A stretch of DNA of 64,000 bases from Hippophae tibetana (GCA_037013495.1 CM072805.1:13674601-13738600); one strand, 5' to 3'. Counted from the first letter of the stretch, positions 33,361-46,569 are shown. Numbers and translations are program-made. The notes: generated from the letters alone by a model not told the origin.

Positions 33361-35527
33361 TTAGAATTAAAGACTTCCTATTGCACTTGAAACATATATA
33401 TTTGGAAGATAATGACACACTACTAATCATCATTATTAGCCACTTGTCTTATGAATAAGAGGACAAACTTTTGAGAGTTCTAAGGGGTCACAAGATTGCT
33501 ATAGGTTGGACCATTTTTTATATCAAATGTATATATTCCTCCATATGATATTACTTAAGGAAAAACTTAAACCAAAAATAGAGACACAATGAGGATTAAA
33601 TCCATCAATGATGGAAGTAGTGAAGAAGGAATACTCAAACATTAGGTGGTGCCAAAGAAATCTAGTATAATTGTAATTAAAAATGTTGGGAATTCTTTAG
33701 TACCTACAAGAATGAAAATAGATTGGAGAGTGTACATGGATTATAGGAAGGTCAATACCAACACAAGGAAGGATCATTTTCCTCTTCCCTTCATTGATCA
33801 TATGGTATAAAGGTTAGCATATCACTCTTATTATTATTTTCCTAATGGCTATTTAGGTTATAAGCAGATTGTTATAGCACCTCAGGATCAAGAAAACAGC
33901 ACATTTACTTGCCCTTTTGGAACCTTTGTCTTCAGAAAAATGCCATTTTGGGCTCTATAATGCTCTTACCACCTTTCATAGGTGTATAGTAAGTATATTC
34001 CCTGATTACATAGAGATAAAATAGGGATACTTATGGATGATTTTATAGTGTATGGTAATTCTTTTGACTTATGTTTAGAAAATTTAACATTAATTCTTGC
34101 AGGATGTGCATAAACTGATTTGGTAATAAATTGGAAAATATGTCACTTTATGGTAGACCATGGGATTGCAATCAGGAATATAATCTCTTCTAAGGGAATA
34201 TAAATAGATAGGGCTAACATTGATATTGTGTATGGCTCACCACCTCCCACTACTATGAGGGAGATTCGTTCATTCATTCAAGCACTTGACTGGAGTAGAC
34301 CATTTGAGCTTATGTGTGATTCTAGTGACTATGTAGTTGTAGTAGTGTTCAAGAAACATATGGGCAAAGAACACATGCCATTTACTATGCCTTGAGAACC
34401 TACAATGATGCCAAAGTCAACTGCTTTACCACTAAAAAATAATTAACTAAAGGATTCAACCGGGAGGTCATATTTAATAGGAACTAAAGTAACTATATTT
34501 TATGACCATGCAACTCTCAGGTATTTACTAATAAATAAGGATGCAAAACCAAAGCTTATTAAATGGATTCCTTTATTGCAAGAATTTGACTTAGAAATCA
34601 AAGACAGAAATGGAAGTGAGAAATTAGTGGAGCACTACTTGACTTGAATCATACAAGAAGAAGAGTCCTTACCATTACAGGAACAATTCCTAGATGAGCA
34701 ACTCTTTTCTATAGAGGATTCAAAACCATGGTATGTTGACCCTATCAACTATCTTGTATCCAAACAATTTCCCAGCAATCTACCAAAAGAACAACAATAC
34801 AAGCCTTGAATGGAAGATCCATAACTATAAAAAAAAATATTCCTGATAAATTATTAAGAAGATGTATACTAAAAACTGAATTTCATTATATACTCATATT
34901 TTTTCTTACTTATACATGTGAAGGACAGTTTGGTGTCAAGAGGACCACTCTCAAGATTCTTTAGAGTGGGTTCTACTATCCCACCATGTTCAAGAATGCA
35001 CATATCTTCTATAAAGCTTGTGACCACTATTAATGAACAAGTAACATATGACCTAGAGATTAAATGCCCCAAACAACAATACTTTTTGCTTAAACTTTTG
35101 ATGTTTAGGGTATTGATTTCATGGGACCTTACCCTTCCTCTAAGGGTTACATATATATCTTACTTGTTGTTGATTATTTATCTTAATGGATGGAAGCTAA
35201 ATCTAGTAAAACTAATGAATTTACAGTTGTCATGGATTCTGTGAAGTCGATCTAACATTTTTTCTAGGTTTGGTACATTAAGAGCTATCATTAGTGATGA
35301 TGAACTACACTTTTGAAATAAAATTTTCTGGGCTTTACTCAAAAAGTATCATGTCAATCACAAATTTTTTACACATTATAATCCTCAAACATATGGAAAA
35401 ATTGAGGTCTTTAACCGGGAGGTCAAGTCCATCCTTGATAAGACACTGAAACTCGTCGAGAAGGATTGGATCTTAAGACTAGATTATGGACTTTAAGTAT
35501 ATAGAAAAACATACAAAAATCCCATTG
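33361..35527 (+). pseudogene. Element D: decayed Athila-like pol (pre-RT to integrase)
   Basis: Broken + strand frames align in order with the polyprotein of B. They cover the pre-RT region (33375-33520), RT with FPLPFIDH and TCPFGTF (33780-33930) and L-MDDF (about 34031-34045), and RNase H with CDSSDYV (about 34315-34335) and [10 protein letters not shown]. The integrase has RFGTLRAIISD near 35265-35298 and an eroded catalytic end near 35390-35430. A deletion removes the thumb region near 34280. Many stops and frameshifts make it old. It starts exactly at the Tat LTR end and stops where the chromovirus remnant enters, so both inserted into it. Confidence 0.82.
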
Positions 35528-36162
35528 TGATGCGGACTAACTAGGTGAATATCCTAGTAACTCATGAAATCAAAGGAATTGGAATGATTGAAATGATAAG
35601 AACATGTTGAAGATGATCAAATTAGAACCTTAAGAAAAAAAAATGCATAAAACCCCAATCTTGAGACGTCACAAAGGATGATCACTCCCTTTGATAAGTC
35701 AAATTCAAGCATTCAATCAAGAACACATGAAGATAAAAAAAAGGATTTCTGAAATAAATTTTTCATTAATAATATTTTTTGTTCTAAATGACAAGACTGT
35801 TGCATTTTTATACAATCCTTATGACAAAAATTCCAATTCAAACCAAAGATAAATGCTAGGAAAAATTCAAACCTAATGGGTCTATTTAGTTGTTGGTTAG
35901 GCCTAATCCATCCTAAAAAAACTAAAAGACTTAGAATGAAAATCCCACAATTAATTAAAATAAAAATTTCTTAACATAAAAGGCTCACAACTAATTAAAA
36001 CAAAAATTTCTTCCTAAAGTAACCCTTGCACCCAACTTGATCTTCCAAATCTATCCCTAGTCATTGGATCGCCAATTCCTTGCAAAATATCTTGAGAATA
36101 TTTGGAAACATCAATTTTATTAGCACTTGGTAACATCAACTTGATTATTACCTCAATATCTA
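35528..36162 (-). repeat. 3' LTR of the chromovirus remnant
   Basis: About 635 bp. It starts on the minus strand near 36162, directly after a pol C-terminal tail, and ends ..CGCATCA at 35528. Its first 100 bases match 37915-37800, including TGTTTCCAAATATTCTCAAG. Boundaries may be off by a few bases. Confidence 0.6.
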
Positions 36163-36659
36163 TTATTCCCTTCCTCTTCGAAAAGATTCATCCTTGAATC
36201 TTAGCTCTATAAGCAGGTCAATTTTTATAACAGATCCATGTGTATTCTATTTGATGCTCAATTCCTCTCAAAGGAGGTAATCCATGGTTAATCTCTTCAG
36301 GAAGTTGATCCTCAAAGTCCTACAATAAAAATACAACTACAATAGGAAAAGATGAGTTAAGATCGTTAGTAGAAAGACAAACATCCTTGTACGTTAGTAC
36401 AAGTACTTGTTGCCTTGCCATCATTGCACTCTAAATCTCTTGTTTTTTTAAAGAATTTCCTCATTCTTTTATTTTTCTCTCCTTTTTGTTGACTTTTATC
36501 TCCTCTTTTCTCACTCTTCTCTCCTTTGTCTTTTTTTTTTCATTTTCCCCTTCATTATGATCCCTTTTCTCTCTATTTTTGCTCTCTAAATCACTTACTA
36601 TGTTTTTATTTTCCTCTTGCTCACACTTTTGTTTTTCCCACATCTTGCACTTTTTTACT

Positions 36660-37860
36660 ATCCTAATTTAGTCCTCATAAGCTTACAAAGGTTTTAGAGG
36701 GGTTAATACAAATTTTTTGTTGTTCATATCAAAAGATAGCAATTTTTGTACACATTATATGACACCCTCATAATGAATTGTCACTGTTGTCCAACCAAAA
36801 TATGAGCAGCATACATTGGTTCTGCATCACAAAGAACCTTATACTCATACTTTCCAATTGAAAAAGGAACCCAAAATTGTGTGTTGACATTCACTTCTCC
36901 ACAATCATTCAGCAAGTGTAGCTTGTATAGTTTGGGATGCTTTTGCCACTTCAAATTCAATTTTTCTTTGAAAAAATACTAGCAATGTTAACATAGAAAC
37001 TACTATAAGAAATAATCATACATACCTTTTTCTTCACATGACATCTTGTGTGAAAAATATGCTTACGTTGCTTCTCATCTCCTTCATTCTTGTGTTGTAT
37101 ATTTAAGGTTCTTCTTGTGACAAGTAATTCCCCAAGCACAGGTTCTTCCACTTCTACATCAGAAACAATCCTCGGATAGTGGCATTTCATGATCACTTGA
37201 ACTAGCACTTTTGAGTTCTCCATTGGCCTTTACAACCTTAACCCTTTTTTGGGCATTTAGAAGCAATATGTTTGATTCTTTGGCACCTAAAATACTTAAT
37301 ATCATGTGACTTAGTAAGAGTTTTAGTTTTGGGTTTACCATAGGAACAACAACTTAAATTTTTGACTTTTCTTCATCTTTTGTTCTGAAGGTAGCTTTAT
37401 TATCCCTCTAATTTGATCTCCACAGAGAATTAAAGGAAAAACTATATCTGAACCTTTTGGACTCGATTTTCTTCTCCCCTTCAATAGCTTCATGTAGTAG
37501 TTCATCCATCTTTACGTAATGTTGCAATTCAACCACACCAAAAATTTCCCTATTTACTCTGGCAATGAATCCAACCATTCCTACTTCTTTATCTTCTTCT
37601 ATGTTTTCTCTAATCATGGAAATTTCCATCTCCTTATAATAATCTTCTACACTTATGGAACCTTGAACCATCCCTTGGAACTTTCTAAATAGATCCCTAT
37701 AGTAATGGTTAGGTATAAACCTCTTATGCATCACCAATTTGATCTCTTCCTATGACCACATAAGCCTTTCACCATTACTTCACCTATTGACCACCAATTG
37801 ATCCCACCATATACCATTGGAGCACCAATTCCTTGCAAAAGATCTTGAGAATATTTGGAA
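36660..37860 (-). pseudogene. Chromovirus gag-protease remnant
   Basis: The stretch at 37737-37408 reads as Gag (KRFIPNHYYRDLFRKFQG, then SVEDYYKEMEISMIR), 109 codons open. 37223-36957 gives the linker with LVTRRTLN and IFHTRCHV. Further left an eroded protease region follows (VNVNTQFWVPFSIGKYEYKVLCD near 36900-36840) in another frame. A Lys/Glu-rich stretch lies at 36643-36461. The pattern is that of Tekay/Del chromoviruses. It is broken by stops and shifts. Confidence 0.7.
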
Positions 37861-37915
37861 ACACCAACTTGATCATCACTTGAGAACATCCACTTGGTTA
37901 GCACCTCAATGTCCA

Positions 37916-38430
37916 TTACATTAAAATGTCACCATTTTGGTTGGTGTAAGGTTAATCATGTCATTTTCCAATAGAGTTGGAAAACAAGGCCTTTTAGGCA
38001 ATAAAAGAATGCAACGTGGACCTAGAGGAAATATGGGACTATAGAAGGTTGTAATTAAACTAGAGAAGATTTGAAATGATGCATGTGACAATGCATGAAT
38101 TTATAAGGAGAAAACAAAGGTGGAAAATGATAAGATGCTATCAAGGAATAATTTTTAAGTTGAATAAAAAGTGCTCTTATTGAATTCTCATCTCTAATTA
38201 TTTTTAGTAATCCTTTTCAAATTGGGTTCATCCTCTTAATGTTATTAATGAAATTATTGATGGTGTAGTGGAACTCTGGTATAAAAGAACTGAAAAAGAA
38301 TTTAAAGTAAATGGACACAGACTAAAACCTTACTATGAAACATTTGATAAGGGTTCTATAATCCAACTTACAAGGACAAATGATACATGGCTAATTCAGG
38401 TTGATGATGTTAAACCAAGCATTTTGTAGG
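37916..38430 (+). pseudogene. Element D integrase C-terminus (continuation)
   Basis: Resumes D's pol after the chromovirus: MSPFWLV near 37935, then AIKECNVDLEE (about 37999-38031), then a stretch matching FKVNGHR.KPYYE (38298-38340). It ends near 38430 at a GTAGGAGGCAACTTAC hairpin (38426-38441), the same position as the AGGCAA hairpin after pol in B. Confidence 0.72.
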
Positions 38431-38951
38431 AGGCAACTTACCAAATTTTTTTTCTACTCTCTTTTTACTTATTTTGACATGAGTTATATCCATGTGCTGA
38501 TATTGAGGAAACTTTAAGATAATTTTCCTCAAAACTTACATGCACAATATCAAAGCTAGTAATAGGAAATATTTATGTGCTTAACCACTATATAACGAAA
38601 TAAAAGACCTTTTAATTTTCAAAAATAATTTTGGGGAGTGGAGAGAAAATTCTAAAGAAAATCCTATGGTGCTCAAGTCAAAATCTGAGAAGAATAGCAG
38701 TGATTCATAGGGAGGAATGATATAATAACTTAGTTTTAATCATAGGATTCTACTATTACAAGTGGATGTAAAATCACACACACTTTGAGCATAGTTGTTA
38801 TATGGGAGCTAGAACTAAAGAATCTAGAGACTATACCAACCAAACATGAAATGTTGAGATCATAATGTTACTAAGAACTTAAGACATTGAGAGGAAACAT
38901 AATGTATTTTTCCTTTGCTCGAGAACTATAAAGAATAGGTGTGGAAGAGTT
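38431..38951 (+). other. Element D 3' non-coding region
   Basis: No gene. An eroded form of the internal motif (ATATTGAGGAAACTTTAAG near 38499) and a CTTTGCTCGAGAAC tract (about 38920-38935), typical of sequences just before Athila LTRs, are visible. Confidence 0.45.
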
Positions 38952-40455
38952 TGATCAGTATCATTTTACATATATAATTTTATATCAGTTCCTACACAGT
39001 TATGTTGATTTATTATGCCCTATGAATTTTATGTGTTTACTTTGTGTTAGGGGACAATAGGAGTAAAAAGAGACAAAAATGTGTATTTAAAATAGAATTA
39101 TAAGTGCATAGAGGCACATAAATGTGTGCATCATAAAAATCTCCTCTTAATTTTACTGGGAATTCTATAACAACAATGCATATAGTAGCATGGAATATAT
39201 GCATCGTGGTATACTCCTCTTGAGTTGGATCACAAAACATAGGTCTGGTTGCGCACTACGACATGGATTTATTTATGTCACAACTCGGGTACGTATACTG
39301 CATACTTGATATCCAATTTTCAAAGTCTATAATCCTAATTGTGTTATGTTTAAACCTATCACTATATATATGTCATTATGGTTAATAATTATAAATATAT
39401 AAAGAGTTTTGAAATAATTAGAGAATTGGAATAATATGCAAGAGAGATCAAAGAGCACATCAAAGGCAAACTTTTGAAGGAAATCTACAAGGTAGGATTA
39501 AAGATTGGAGATTCGGGTTCTTTTGGCTTCATCATCTATAATTCCTATACAATTCCTAACCTTTTATTATCCCTTCTTCTATTCTTAGTTTCCATGATTA
39601 TAATGATGATTCTTATAGATTCTATGTCTAGCTAAATTTTTCATGTCATAGTGGGAAATTTCAAGCCCAAGACTATGGTTTAAATTAATTTAATTTGATG
39701 ATAAATTTTAGATACAAGTCTTGATTCTTGATGTGTTTAATTATATATTTAAATTCCAAAATTATGCATGTCATAGATTGGTTTCCAACTAGTATATGGC
39801 ATGTGTATGTTTATATCTAGTCTAAGATATTAGTATGCAATCGCTAATATTCTTATTCAATGTGATACCTTGTGGCCACGAAGGACATGTATAGTTGAAT
39901 ACCTTCACTAAAGGTTAAATGATTGTTCTGATCTTACTAAATTTAGTTATTTCTTTTTAGATTCTAATGTAATGAGAGAATTAAATCTAGTAAGGGTTCT
40001 TCTAGGTTGTTGAAGATTTGGGTTGATTTATGAGGGTATTCTAAATCAATTACAAAGTAAAAAAAGGTGGGAAGTCTTAATTGAACCTAAACATCAAAGA
40101 TAAAGTTAAGAATTCAAGAATGCTTTTAGATTATGATACTAATTTAGGTTTCATGGAACTAAATATTGATTCATGAAATGATTAGTTGAATTGTAGGCTA
40201 GTAGTGAGGATAGTCCCATGATCATATATCTCTTGCATTTGTATTCAATTTATATTTATTTGCCTTATGTTATTTTCCTTAGAAACAATTTAAAACCCTT
40301 ATTTGCTAGCTTTAATTAACTCATTAATAAACTAATAAATTGTAGTAGAAATTGTAAACAATCTTTGTGGGTACCATAACCTTTATTAGGGTATTTTAAA
40401 TTGTTTATCACTTATAAAATTAACTATGTACACTTGCATCTTTCCAAGCATATCA
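38952..40455 (+). repeat. 3' LTR of element D (old Athila type)
   Basis: Starts TGATCAGTATCATTTTACAT and contains the Athila-like run ACTTTGTGTTAGGGGACA (about 39038-39055). It ends CATATCA at 40455 after a U5-like TTTGTGGGTACC segment. About 1.5 kb. No partner LTR is in the window, so the ends are inferred from style and context. Confidence 0.5.
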
Positions 40456-40569
40456 TACTACAAGGAATGTTTTTCACCTCTAGGTAGCTTGATTTTGCAC
40501 CAATTTTTAGCTGTTTGTAACTGAGATTGTTTAGATAGCAGCAGCTCAGTTTATCAGCTATGTTCACCA

Positions 40570-41540
40570 CTAAGAAGTATGCATGGCTCTATTTAGAATG
40601 TACCTAAATAAAGCACAAGGCATCGTTGGTCTTCCTACTTTTTTTTAAAAAAATATTGGTCTATTGTATGTAATGATGTACATGCAACTTGGTTAGAGTT
40701 TGTTAATGGTAATTCTAATATCATATGATTAGCAAAACATTTATTACTCATGTTCCCAAAGTGTGAAATCCAACTAAGGTGACAGAATTAATACCCAATA
40801 GTATCTGCACTATGATTTTATAAAATAATTGCTAATGTTTTAGTGAATAGGCTTAAATAGATGTTAATTGATATTATTTATGAGGCTTCAAGTGCCTTTT
40901 GTTTTGGGTAGAAAAATTTAGGACAATTCCATTGTGGCATTTGAAACTACACACAATTAAGAGGTCAAAAAATGGAGGGGTTAAGTTTCTTTAAAGCTCG
41001 ATATAAGCAAAGCATATGATCATGTGGAATGAGAGTTTGTCATTCAGGTTGTGTTGTTTGCAATTTCCAGAACATCTGGTTAGGCTTATTAGGCAACGCA
41101 TTTCAACAATTACATATTCTATTAAAGTGAACAGTTCTATTATTGGAGATATTCGACCTACAAGGGGGCTATGCTAGGGTGATCCTATTAGCCCTTATTT
41201 ATTCTTGCTATGTGTGGAGGGCCTCTCAACTTGGTGGATTTTAATTAGTCCCTCTTGGCTAAGTAGGTTTGGATGCTCAACCAACATCCCAATTCACTTG
41301 TTTGACAAGTTATATCAGCCAAAGATGATGTCAACTCGTCAATTTTGGAAGCAAATTACACTAGCTATTTAAGTTATGTCTAACATAGTTGAATATGTGG
41401 CCAAGAGCTATTGACGAATGTGGTTCATTGGAGGATTGATAATGGCCAACAAACTTCTACTTTTTGGGATAGGTGGTTGCCAAGTCCATCTAGTACTGGC
41501 TTTCAAGCTTCCATAATTTCTGCCTAATGATGGTACTATT
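40570..41540 (+). pseudogene. L1-type LINE reverse transcriptase remnant
   Basis: Broken + strand frames follow the plant LINE order: LNKAQGIVGLPTFF (about 40601-40642), a finger region, LDISKAYDHVEWEF near 41000-41040, a stretch resembling RQGDPISPYLFLLC near 41170-41215, then WRIDNGQQTSTFWDRWLPSPSS (41424-41490). Between these a deletion removes part of RT (near 41230-41280). No poly(A) tail or 5' end is seen. It lies right of D's LTR and left of a copia gag piece. Confidence 0.75.
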
Positions 41541-41870
41541 AGTTCCTTGTTATTGGAAAATGATAAAATGTTTTTATGATAGATGAGTACATATTTTGTA
41601 GTGTGATATTTCAGGTAGTGTATCCTAGCCTTAGAGGTTTTTAAACTATTGTAACAAACTCTAGTTAACTAGAGTATAAAACATATCTAAATCACAACAA
41701 TTAATCAAGAATGATGTATATCAATTTCTAATTTACTCTTGGCTATTTCTTCTTTCCTATCTAGCATTGTATTAAAGTTATGGTTTAAACACCCTTTATT
41801 GATCAAACTCCAATTAGTACACCACTAATTCCACAGCTATGAATGGTCTAGGGCAAGAGTTTCTTTTCTA
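41541..41870. other. Unassigned stretch, possibly copia LTR and leader
   Basis: TGTAACAAACTCTAGTTAACTAGAGTATAAAA (split as a TGTAACAAACTC start at 41653 and an inverted repeat CTAGTTAACTAG) resembles the U3 of small copia LTRs. A copia gag follows at 41871, so a decayed LTR plus leader is plausible. No primer-binding site was found. Confidence 0.25.
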
Positions 41871-42092
41871 GTGCAAAACATACCAATAAATCCAATTTTT
41901 CTGATTAAGTTAGACGAGTCCAATTACTTGATATGGCGAGAGAAATCGAAGCATGTGATTTATGTCTAAGATATGAAACACTTCATTGATGGATTATTCG
42001 TAACTCCACCACAGGTTTTGAAGAAAACGTTACAAGCTTCCATTAGAGAAACTTTGGAAAATAAATAAGTTATTGAAACCAATCCTGAATAT
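41871..42092 (+). pseudogene. Copia gag N-terminal fragment
   Basis: Reads IKLDESNYLIWREKSKHV, then FIDGLF, and ends TNPEY at about 42092. These are the start of a Ty1/copia UBN2-type Gag. The match stops abruptly at 42092, where an LTR-like sequence begins with TGATATGTGATAA. Confidence 0.62.
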
Positions 42093-42506
42093 TGATATGT
42101 GATAATTTATACATATTTTTAGCTATTAAATTCTACAAATTTATACCTATTTTATTTTTTCATGTTTTTATAATTGTTTATTTTATATTTTTTAAAAATA
42201 TGAGTTTTTAGAATTTTAGTGATTTTTAGGATTTTTTATAGATTCTTTTATGAATCTTATTTAAATGTGGATGTACGTAGCAATGTGGACGTATTTAGAG
42301 GGGCAATGAATTTACTTAGCAAAAGAGAACCTAAAATTGTGTCATTTCAAAGAACCTCGCATTAGAAAACTCTCATCCCTTGCATTGTACACTTAATATG
42401 GGCCAAACGACATGTCATTCGATGCTCCTTCAACTAGTAAGCCAAACTATGTATTATTGAACAATCAGCTCTTTCACCAGTGTATCATGATTCTATGGAT
42501 GAAAAG
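42093..42506 (+). repeat. Truncated LTR-like sequence
   Basis: Begins TGATATGTGATAATTTATACAT at the point where the copia gag stops and ends where element C starts. It has gypsy-LTR style (AT-rich start, then a coding-free mixed stretch) but no partner in the window. Confidence 0.35.
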
Positions 42507-43911
42507 TTATTAGTGCACTTTTATACTTAATATTTATTCATTTTATTCAATATGTAGTACTTTTAGGATTAAAAATATTAAAATATGAACTTTTTAGTGA
42601 AAATAGGTGACAAAATATTTTTCGAGAATTTTCTAAAATTGCTTTGGAATGTTTTTGGATTTTTTAATGTATGACCACTCAAAAGATGCCACGTAAGTAG
42701 AGAGTTAAACATTCATCGCCATATGGATGCCATACAAGCAATGGGAGCCAATTCGATGGCACCATGTGTACTAGGTGATGTAGGCGCTACGATCTGTGGA
42801 CATATTGTTCGTTCTGAGTTTTGACTAGAGATCAACAATCGTGCCACTCGTCATCACATGATTCTTCTGTTCAATCCATCGAGGCACCACATAATATGTA
42901 ACTAAAAATCCCAATGGACTATATGGCATTGACTCAGCACGTATTGAACATGACTAGTTTGCCCGCCAATTTGTCCATTGATTTCCCTATGCCATGTGAC
43001 ATGATCACATTAACGAGTGTCGTTTAATTTTCCTTTTTTCATCTTAGCTCTTGATCTAAATATGATCAGACAGTCCATATTCCATCTAAGCCTAATTTAA
43101 CCCTCTAATTGCTCCAATAGTCCTAATGAGCCAAAATTAACATATTTGTTTATCAATTTTTGGTGGCAAGAAGAGAAAAAATATAAAAAAATCAAAAGGA
43201 GATACAATTTTGGTGGAGATTACAAGCTTTATGAACAATATCATGTCTAGCTAATTTATTAATTTAGGGGTCTTATGAATCCAATTTTGTAGATGTGATG
43301 ATCTAATATTATCCAGTTATGACTTCAATGTAATTATACTAATTAATATAATTTTTATGTTATTAATTATTTGACCAACAATTGATCTATATAGGTAATT
43401 AAATACATTTTAGAGAATATTTTGTTGCTTGTATTGATGAAATAACATGTATAGTTTTTATGCAGACATGTATGCATGATTCTTATGTATGTGATCTATA
43501 ATTGATAGACTTAATGAGTTGTATGAAGTTTAAATGACATGAAAATGCAATTAAGTTAATTATTATATGGTGTGTAGTTTACTTAGGAGAATAATAAATA
43601 CTAGGTTGGATTCAATTGATCATGTAATTCATTGATAATTATATTGGGGAGGGGGGGGGGGGATTTTAGTGATTCACAGTTTTATAAAATTGAAGGATTA
43701 AGTATTCCTAATATTTTCTCATATTTCTTAACCGCTAATTCTGAGGTAATTAATTACTATTATTTATTTTTAGTTCTTTTAATTTTTCTTTCTAAAAACA
43801 CAAAAATATTATTTTTTTAAATTACTTTCTAATAACATAATCTCTATAGTAACGATATTTTATTATCATTATATTACTTGCATACCCATTGCACACAATT
43901 CGTGTCAATCA
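42507..43911 (+). repeat. Element C 5' LTR
   Basis: About 1.4 kb. Aligns with 50995-52530 along its length, for example AGTGCACTTTT, TTCAATATGTAGTACT, the ACATGATCACATTAACG block and CATACCCATTGCACACAATT near the end. It contains a run of 12 G at about 43651-43662. TATA was not resolved. Confidence 0.75.
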
Positions 43912-43917
43912 TGTTTT

Positions 43918-43935
43918 TGGCACCGTTACTCGGGA
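43918..43935 (+). other. Element C primer-binding site (eroded tRNA-Asp type)
   Basis: TGGCACCGTTACTCGGGA is four substitutions or so from the site in B and lies seven bases after the LTR end, supporting the LTR boundary and the Athila affinity. Confidence 0.65.
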
Positions 43936-44110
43936 TCATACACATTAGAAATTAACTTTTTATTTTATTTTAGTTATTTTTTATTTATTTTTTATAATTT
44001 TATTTTGAATTTTAATTTATTTTGTTATTTATCTTTTATTTTTATTTATTTTGATATCTTCTTTAATCTATTAGACATATATTTTCCTTTATTGCATTAA
44101 CAAGGTCTAT

Positions 44111-45880
44111 ATGGGAGAAATTTTGCTTTTAGATCTCGAAATTGAGTGTACATTGAGATCAATAAGAAAAAAAGTTGTCACCAAAGTGGAAGAAATGGTT
44201 CATCCATTAGAAATAAACAATATTGAGCTAAATTTGAAAATCAGATTTTTTTAATTGGATGATAAGAATAGAGCTATGAATGAGTATGCATTACCTATAT
44301 TGGAAGGGATAAATCTAAGTATTATAAGGCCAAAAATTCAAGCTAATCAGTTTGAATTAAAGACAATGATGTTTTAGATGTTATAAACAGTTGGAAAATT
44401 CAGTGGATTACCAACAAAGGATCTTCATTTACATCTTAGATTGTTTATCGAAGTTTGAGATTCATTCAAATTTAGTGGTGTGATTGAAGAAGAATTTAGG
44501 CTCAGATTATTCCCTTACTCTTTGAGAGATCGTGCTCAAGCTTGGATAAACTCTTTGCCGCCTGATTTGATTACAAATTGAAATGACTTGACAAAGAAAT
44601 TCTTAATAAATTATTTTCTACCAATAAAGTATTCCAAGCTTAAGAATGACATAACCTCCTACCAACAATATGAAGGGTAATCTTCATATGAAGCATGGGA
44701 AAGATTCAAATATTACTGAGGAGTTGTTTTCACCATTTACAATGGTCTCAATTCTCAAACAAGAACCATTGTTGATGCATCCATTAATGGATCTAGGCTA
44801 GCCAAATTTTACACTCAAGTTTATGATTTACTTAAGAAAATGGCTAACAATAATTATCATTGGCCAATGGATAGAATTTTAGTCATAAGAAGAGTAATTA
44901 GAGTGCATGAAGTAGATGATGTCACAACATGAATAACTCGATTTTCATCTTTGGTGAATCTTTTGAAGGCTCAAAACATGCCAGTGAGTATAAACCAAAT
45001 CAAAGAATTAAGGATATCATATGTCTTTTATGGTAGAGCTCATTTGTTTGATAATTGTCCAAGTAATCTTGAATCGGCATGCTATGTGGGTAATGTGAAC
45101 TAAAACAACAATCCATACTCAAACACATATAAATAAGGATAGAAACAACATCCAAATTTCTCTTGAAGTAATAACAACAATCAAGGTGGTAATCAATTTA
45201 ACTGTCAATCATTTCCATCACTTGCTTTTTAACAACCAAAATAATCAAAAGCCTAAGAGAATAAGCCACCTATGGAGGAAAATATAAATTCTTTAATGGT
45301 GACAATGAAATACTTCATTTAGTTAGTAAATATAAAAGTACAGGCTTCAATTCAAAATTTAGAGACCCAAATGGGGCAACTTGCTCAAGCCTCAAGTTAA
45401 CCTTCTAAGTGACACAAATATAAAACCAAGAAGAGAAGGTAAGGAGCATTACAATGCCATGGAATTTAGGAGTGGTAAAAATTTAGAGAAGGACCATAAG
45501 ACTCCAAAGTATGAGCATAAATATGATATTCGAAAGGATGAGGAGGAACATGAAGCTAAAAATTAAGGATGAGCAAGAACAAGTGGATAAACATAGCACT
45601 AAAAATGAAATTATTCAGCCAAAAAGGGAAACCTCTACAAACCCACTATTACATTCCCTCGGAGACTACAAAAGCAAAAGTTAGATATGCAGTTTCAAAA
45701 TTTCTAGATGTCTTCAAGAAGCTGCACATAAATATACCATTTGTAGATGCACTTGAAGAAATGCCTACTTATGCCAAATTTCAAAAGGATATCCTATCTA
45801 GGAAAAGAAGGCTTAGAGATAATGAAATAATAACTTTGACTAAATGTTGTAGTGCCATCCTTGATAGAAAACTACCCTAA
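44111..45880 (+). pseudogene. Element C gag (broken)
   Basis: From ATG at 44111, frames interrupted by several stops give Athila-type Gag landmarks: LRLFPYSLRDRAQAWINSLPP (about 44506-44570), YEAWERFKYY (about 44690-44720), a late segment with PSNTYK-like repeats (about 45100), a Gln/Asn-rich region, and LETQMGQLAQASS (about 45362-45400). A 103-codon open stretch at 45569-45880 matches the linker before protease (LHINIPFVDALEEMPTYAKF). The zinc knuckle near 45020-45065 is poorly preserved. Confidence 0.72.
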
Positions 45881-46462
45881 AAATTCAAAGATTCGGGTAG
45901 CTTTGACATTCCTTGCACAATTGAGAACATGAACTTTGAAAAAGCACTATGTGACGTAGGTTCCAACCTTAACATCATGCCATTATCTACTTTTAAGAGA
46001 TTGGTGGTTGGTAAAGCCAAACCAACCTTAGTAATATTACAAATGATAGAGAGATCAATTAAGCATTCCCAAGTTGTAGTAGAAGATTTGCTAATAAAAG
46101 TAGACAAGTTCTTCTTTCCGGCAGATTTCATTGTACTAGATATGGAAGAGGACTTTAACATTGCTATTATACTTTTTCATCCATTCTTAGTAACAGGAAG
46201 GGAACTTATTGATGTGCAAAAATGTGAGCTTACAATGAGAGTGCAAGATGAACAAATCATATTTAAAGTTTTTAATGTATATAAACCCTCTGATATTGAT
46301 AATGATAATAAAGGCTTTAGGATAGATGTTACTGATCATGATGATAACTTAAAAGAATTTGTTGAGTTACCCACAGTTAGGATGATTACACATGATGCTA
46401 TGAAAAATGAAGTAATAAAAGAATGCGAAAAAGTACAAAAAGAAAACAAATATATGACATAA
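45881..46462 (+). pseudogene. Element C aspartic protease, then truncated pol
   Basis: An open stretch of 177 codons from 45929 carries LCDVGSNLNIMP, the Athila protease motif with D-V-G-S in place of D-L-G-A, then FPADFIVLDME and LIDVQKCELTMRVQDEQI. It ends at 46462. After about 46525 only the pol tail (VNGHR, about 46551-46565) follows, so RT through integrase is deleted between about 46470 and 46530. Confidence 0.72.
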
Positions 46463-46569
46463 TAAGAGAATTGAGCACTATGTTTTTAAACTATAACATA
46501 AATTATTATTGAACAATTCAAGACTCAAACTATTTTTGGGAAAACTCAATAGTAAATGGACACAGAGAA

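Larger units (their letters stand above)
35528..37915 (-). mobile_element. Deleted chromovirus (Tekay/Del-like) remnant inside element D
   Basis: On the minus strand: an LTR start (37915-37800), middle of gag, zinc-knuckle and protease region, first residues before RT (about 36300), then a direct jump to the pol C-terminal tail (about 36190-36165) and an LTR (36162-35528). The first about 120 bases of both LTR ends match each other. D's integrase continues on the right at about 37930, showing this is an insertion. RT, RNase H and most of integrase are missing. Exact ends and target duplication are unclear. Confidence 0.7.

Noticed and set aside
43648-43662. Run of 12 G as a possible polypurine tract
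   Set aside because: It lies inside the 5' LTR of element C, not before an LTR, and the matching position in the 3' LTR (about 52243) has only a short GGGG run; it is a homopolymer expansion.
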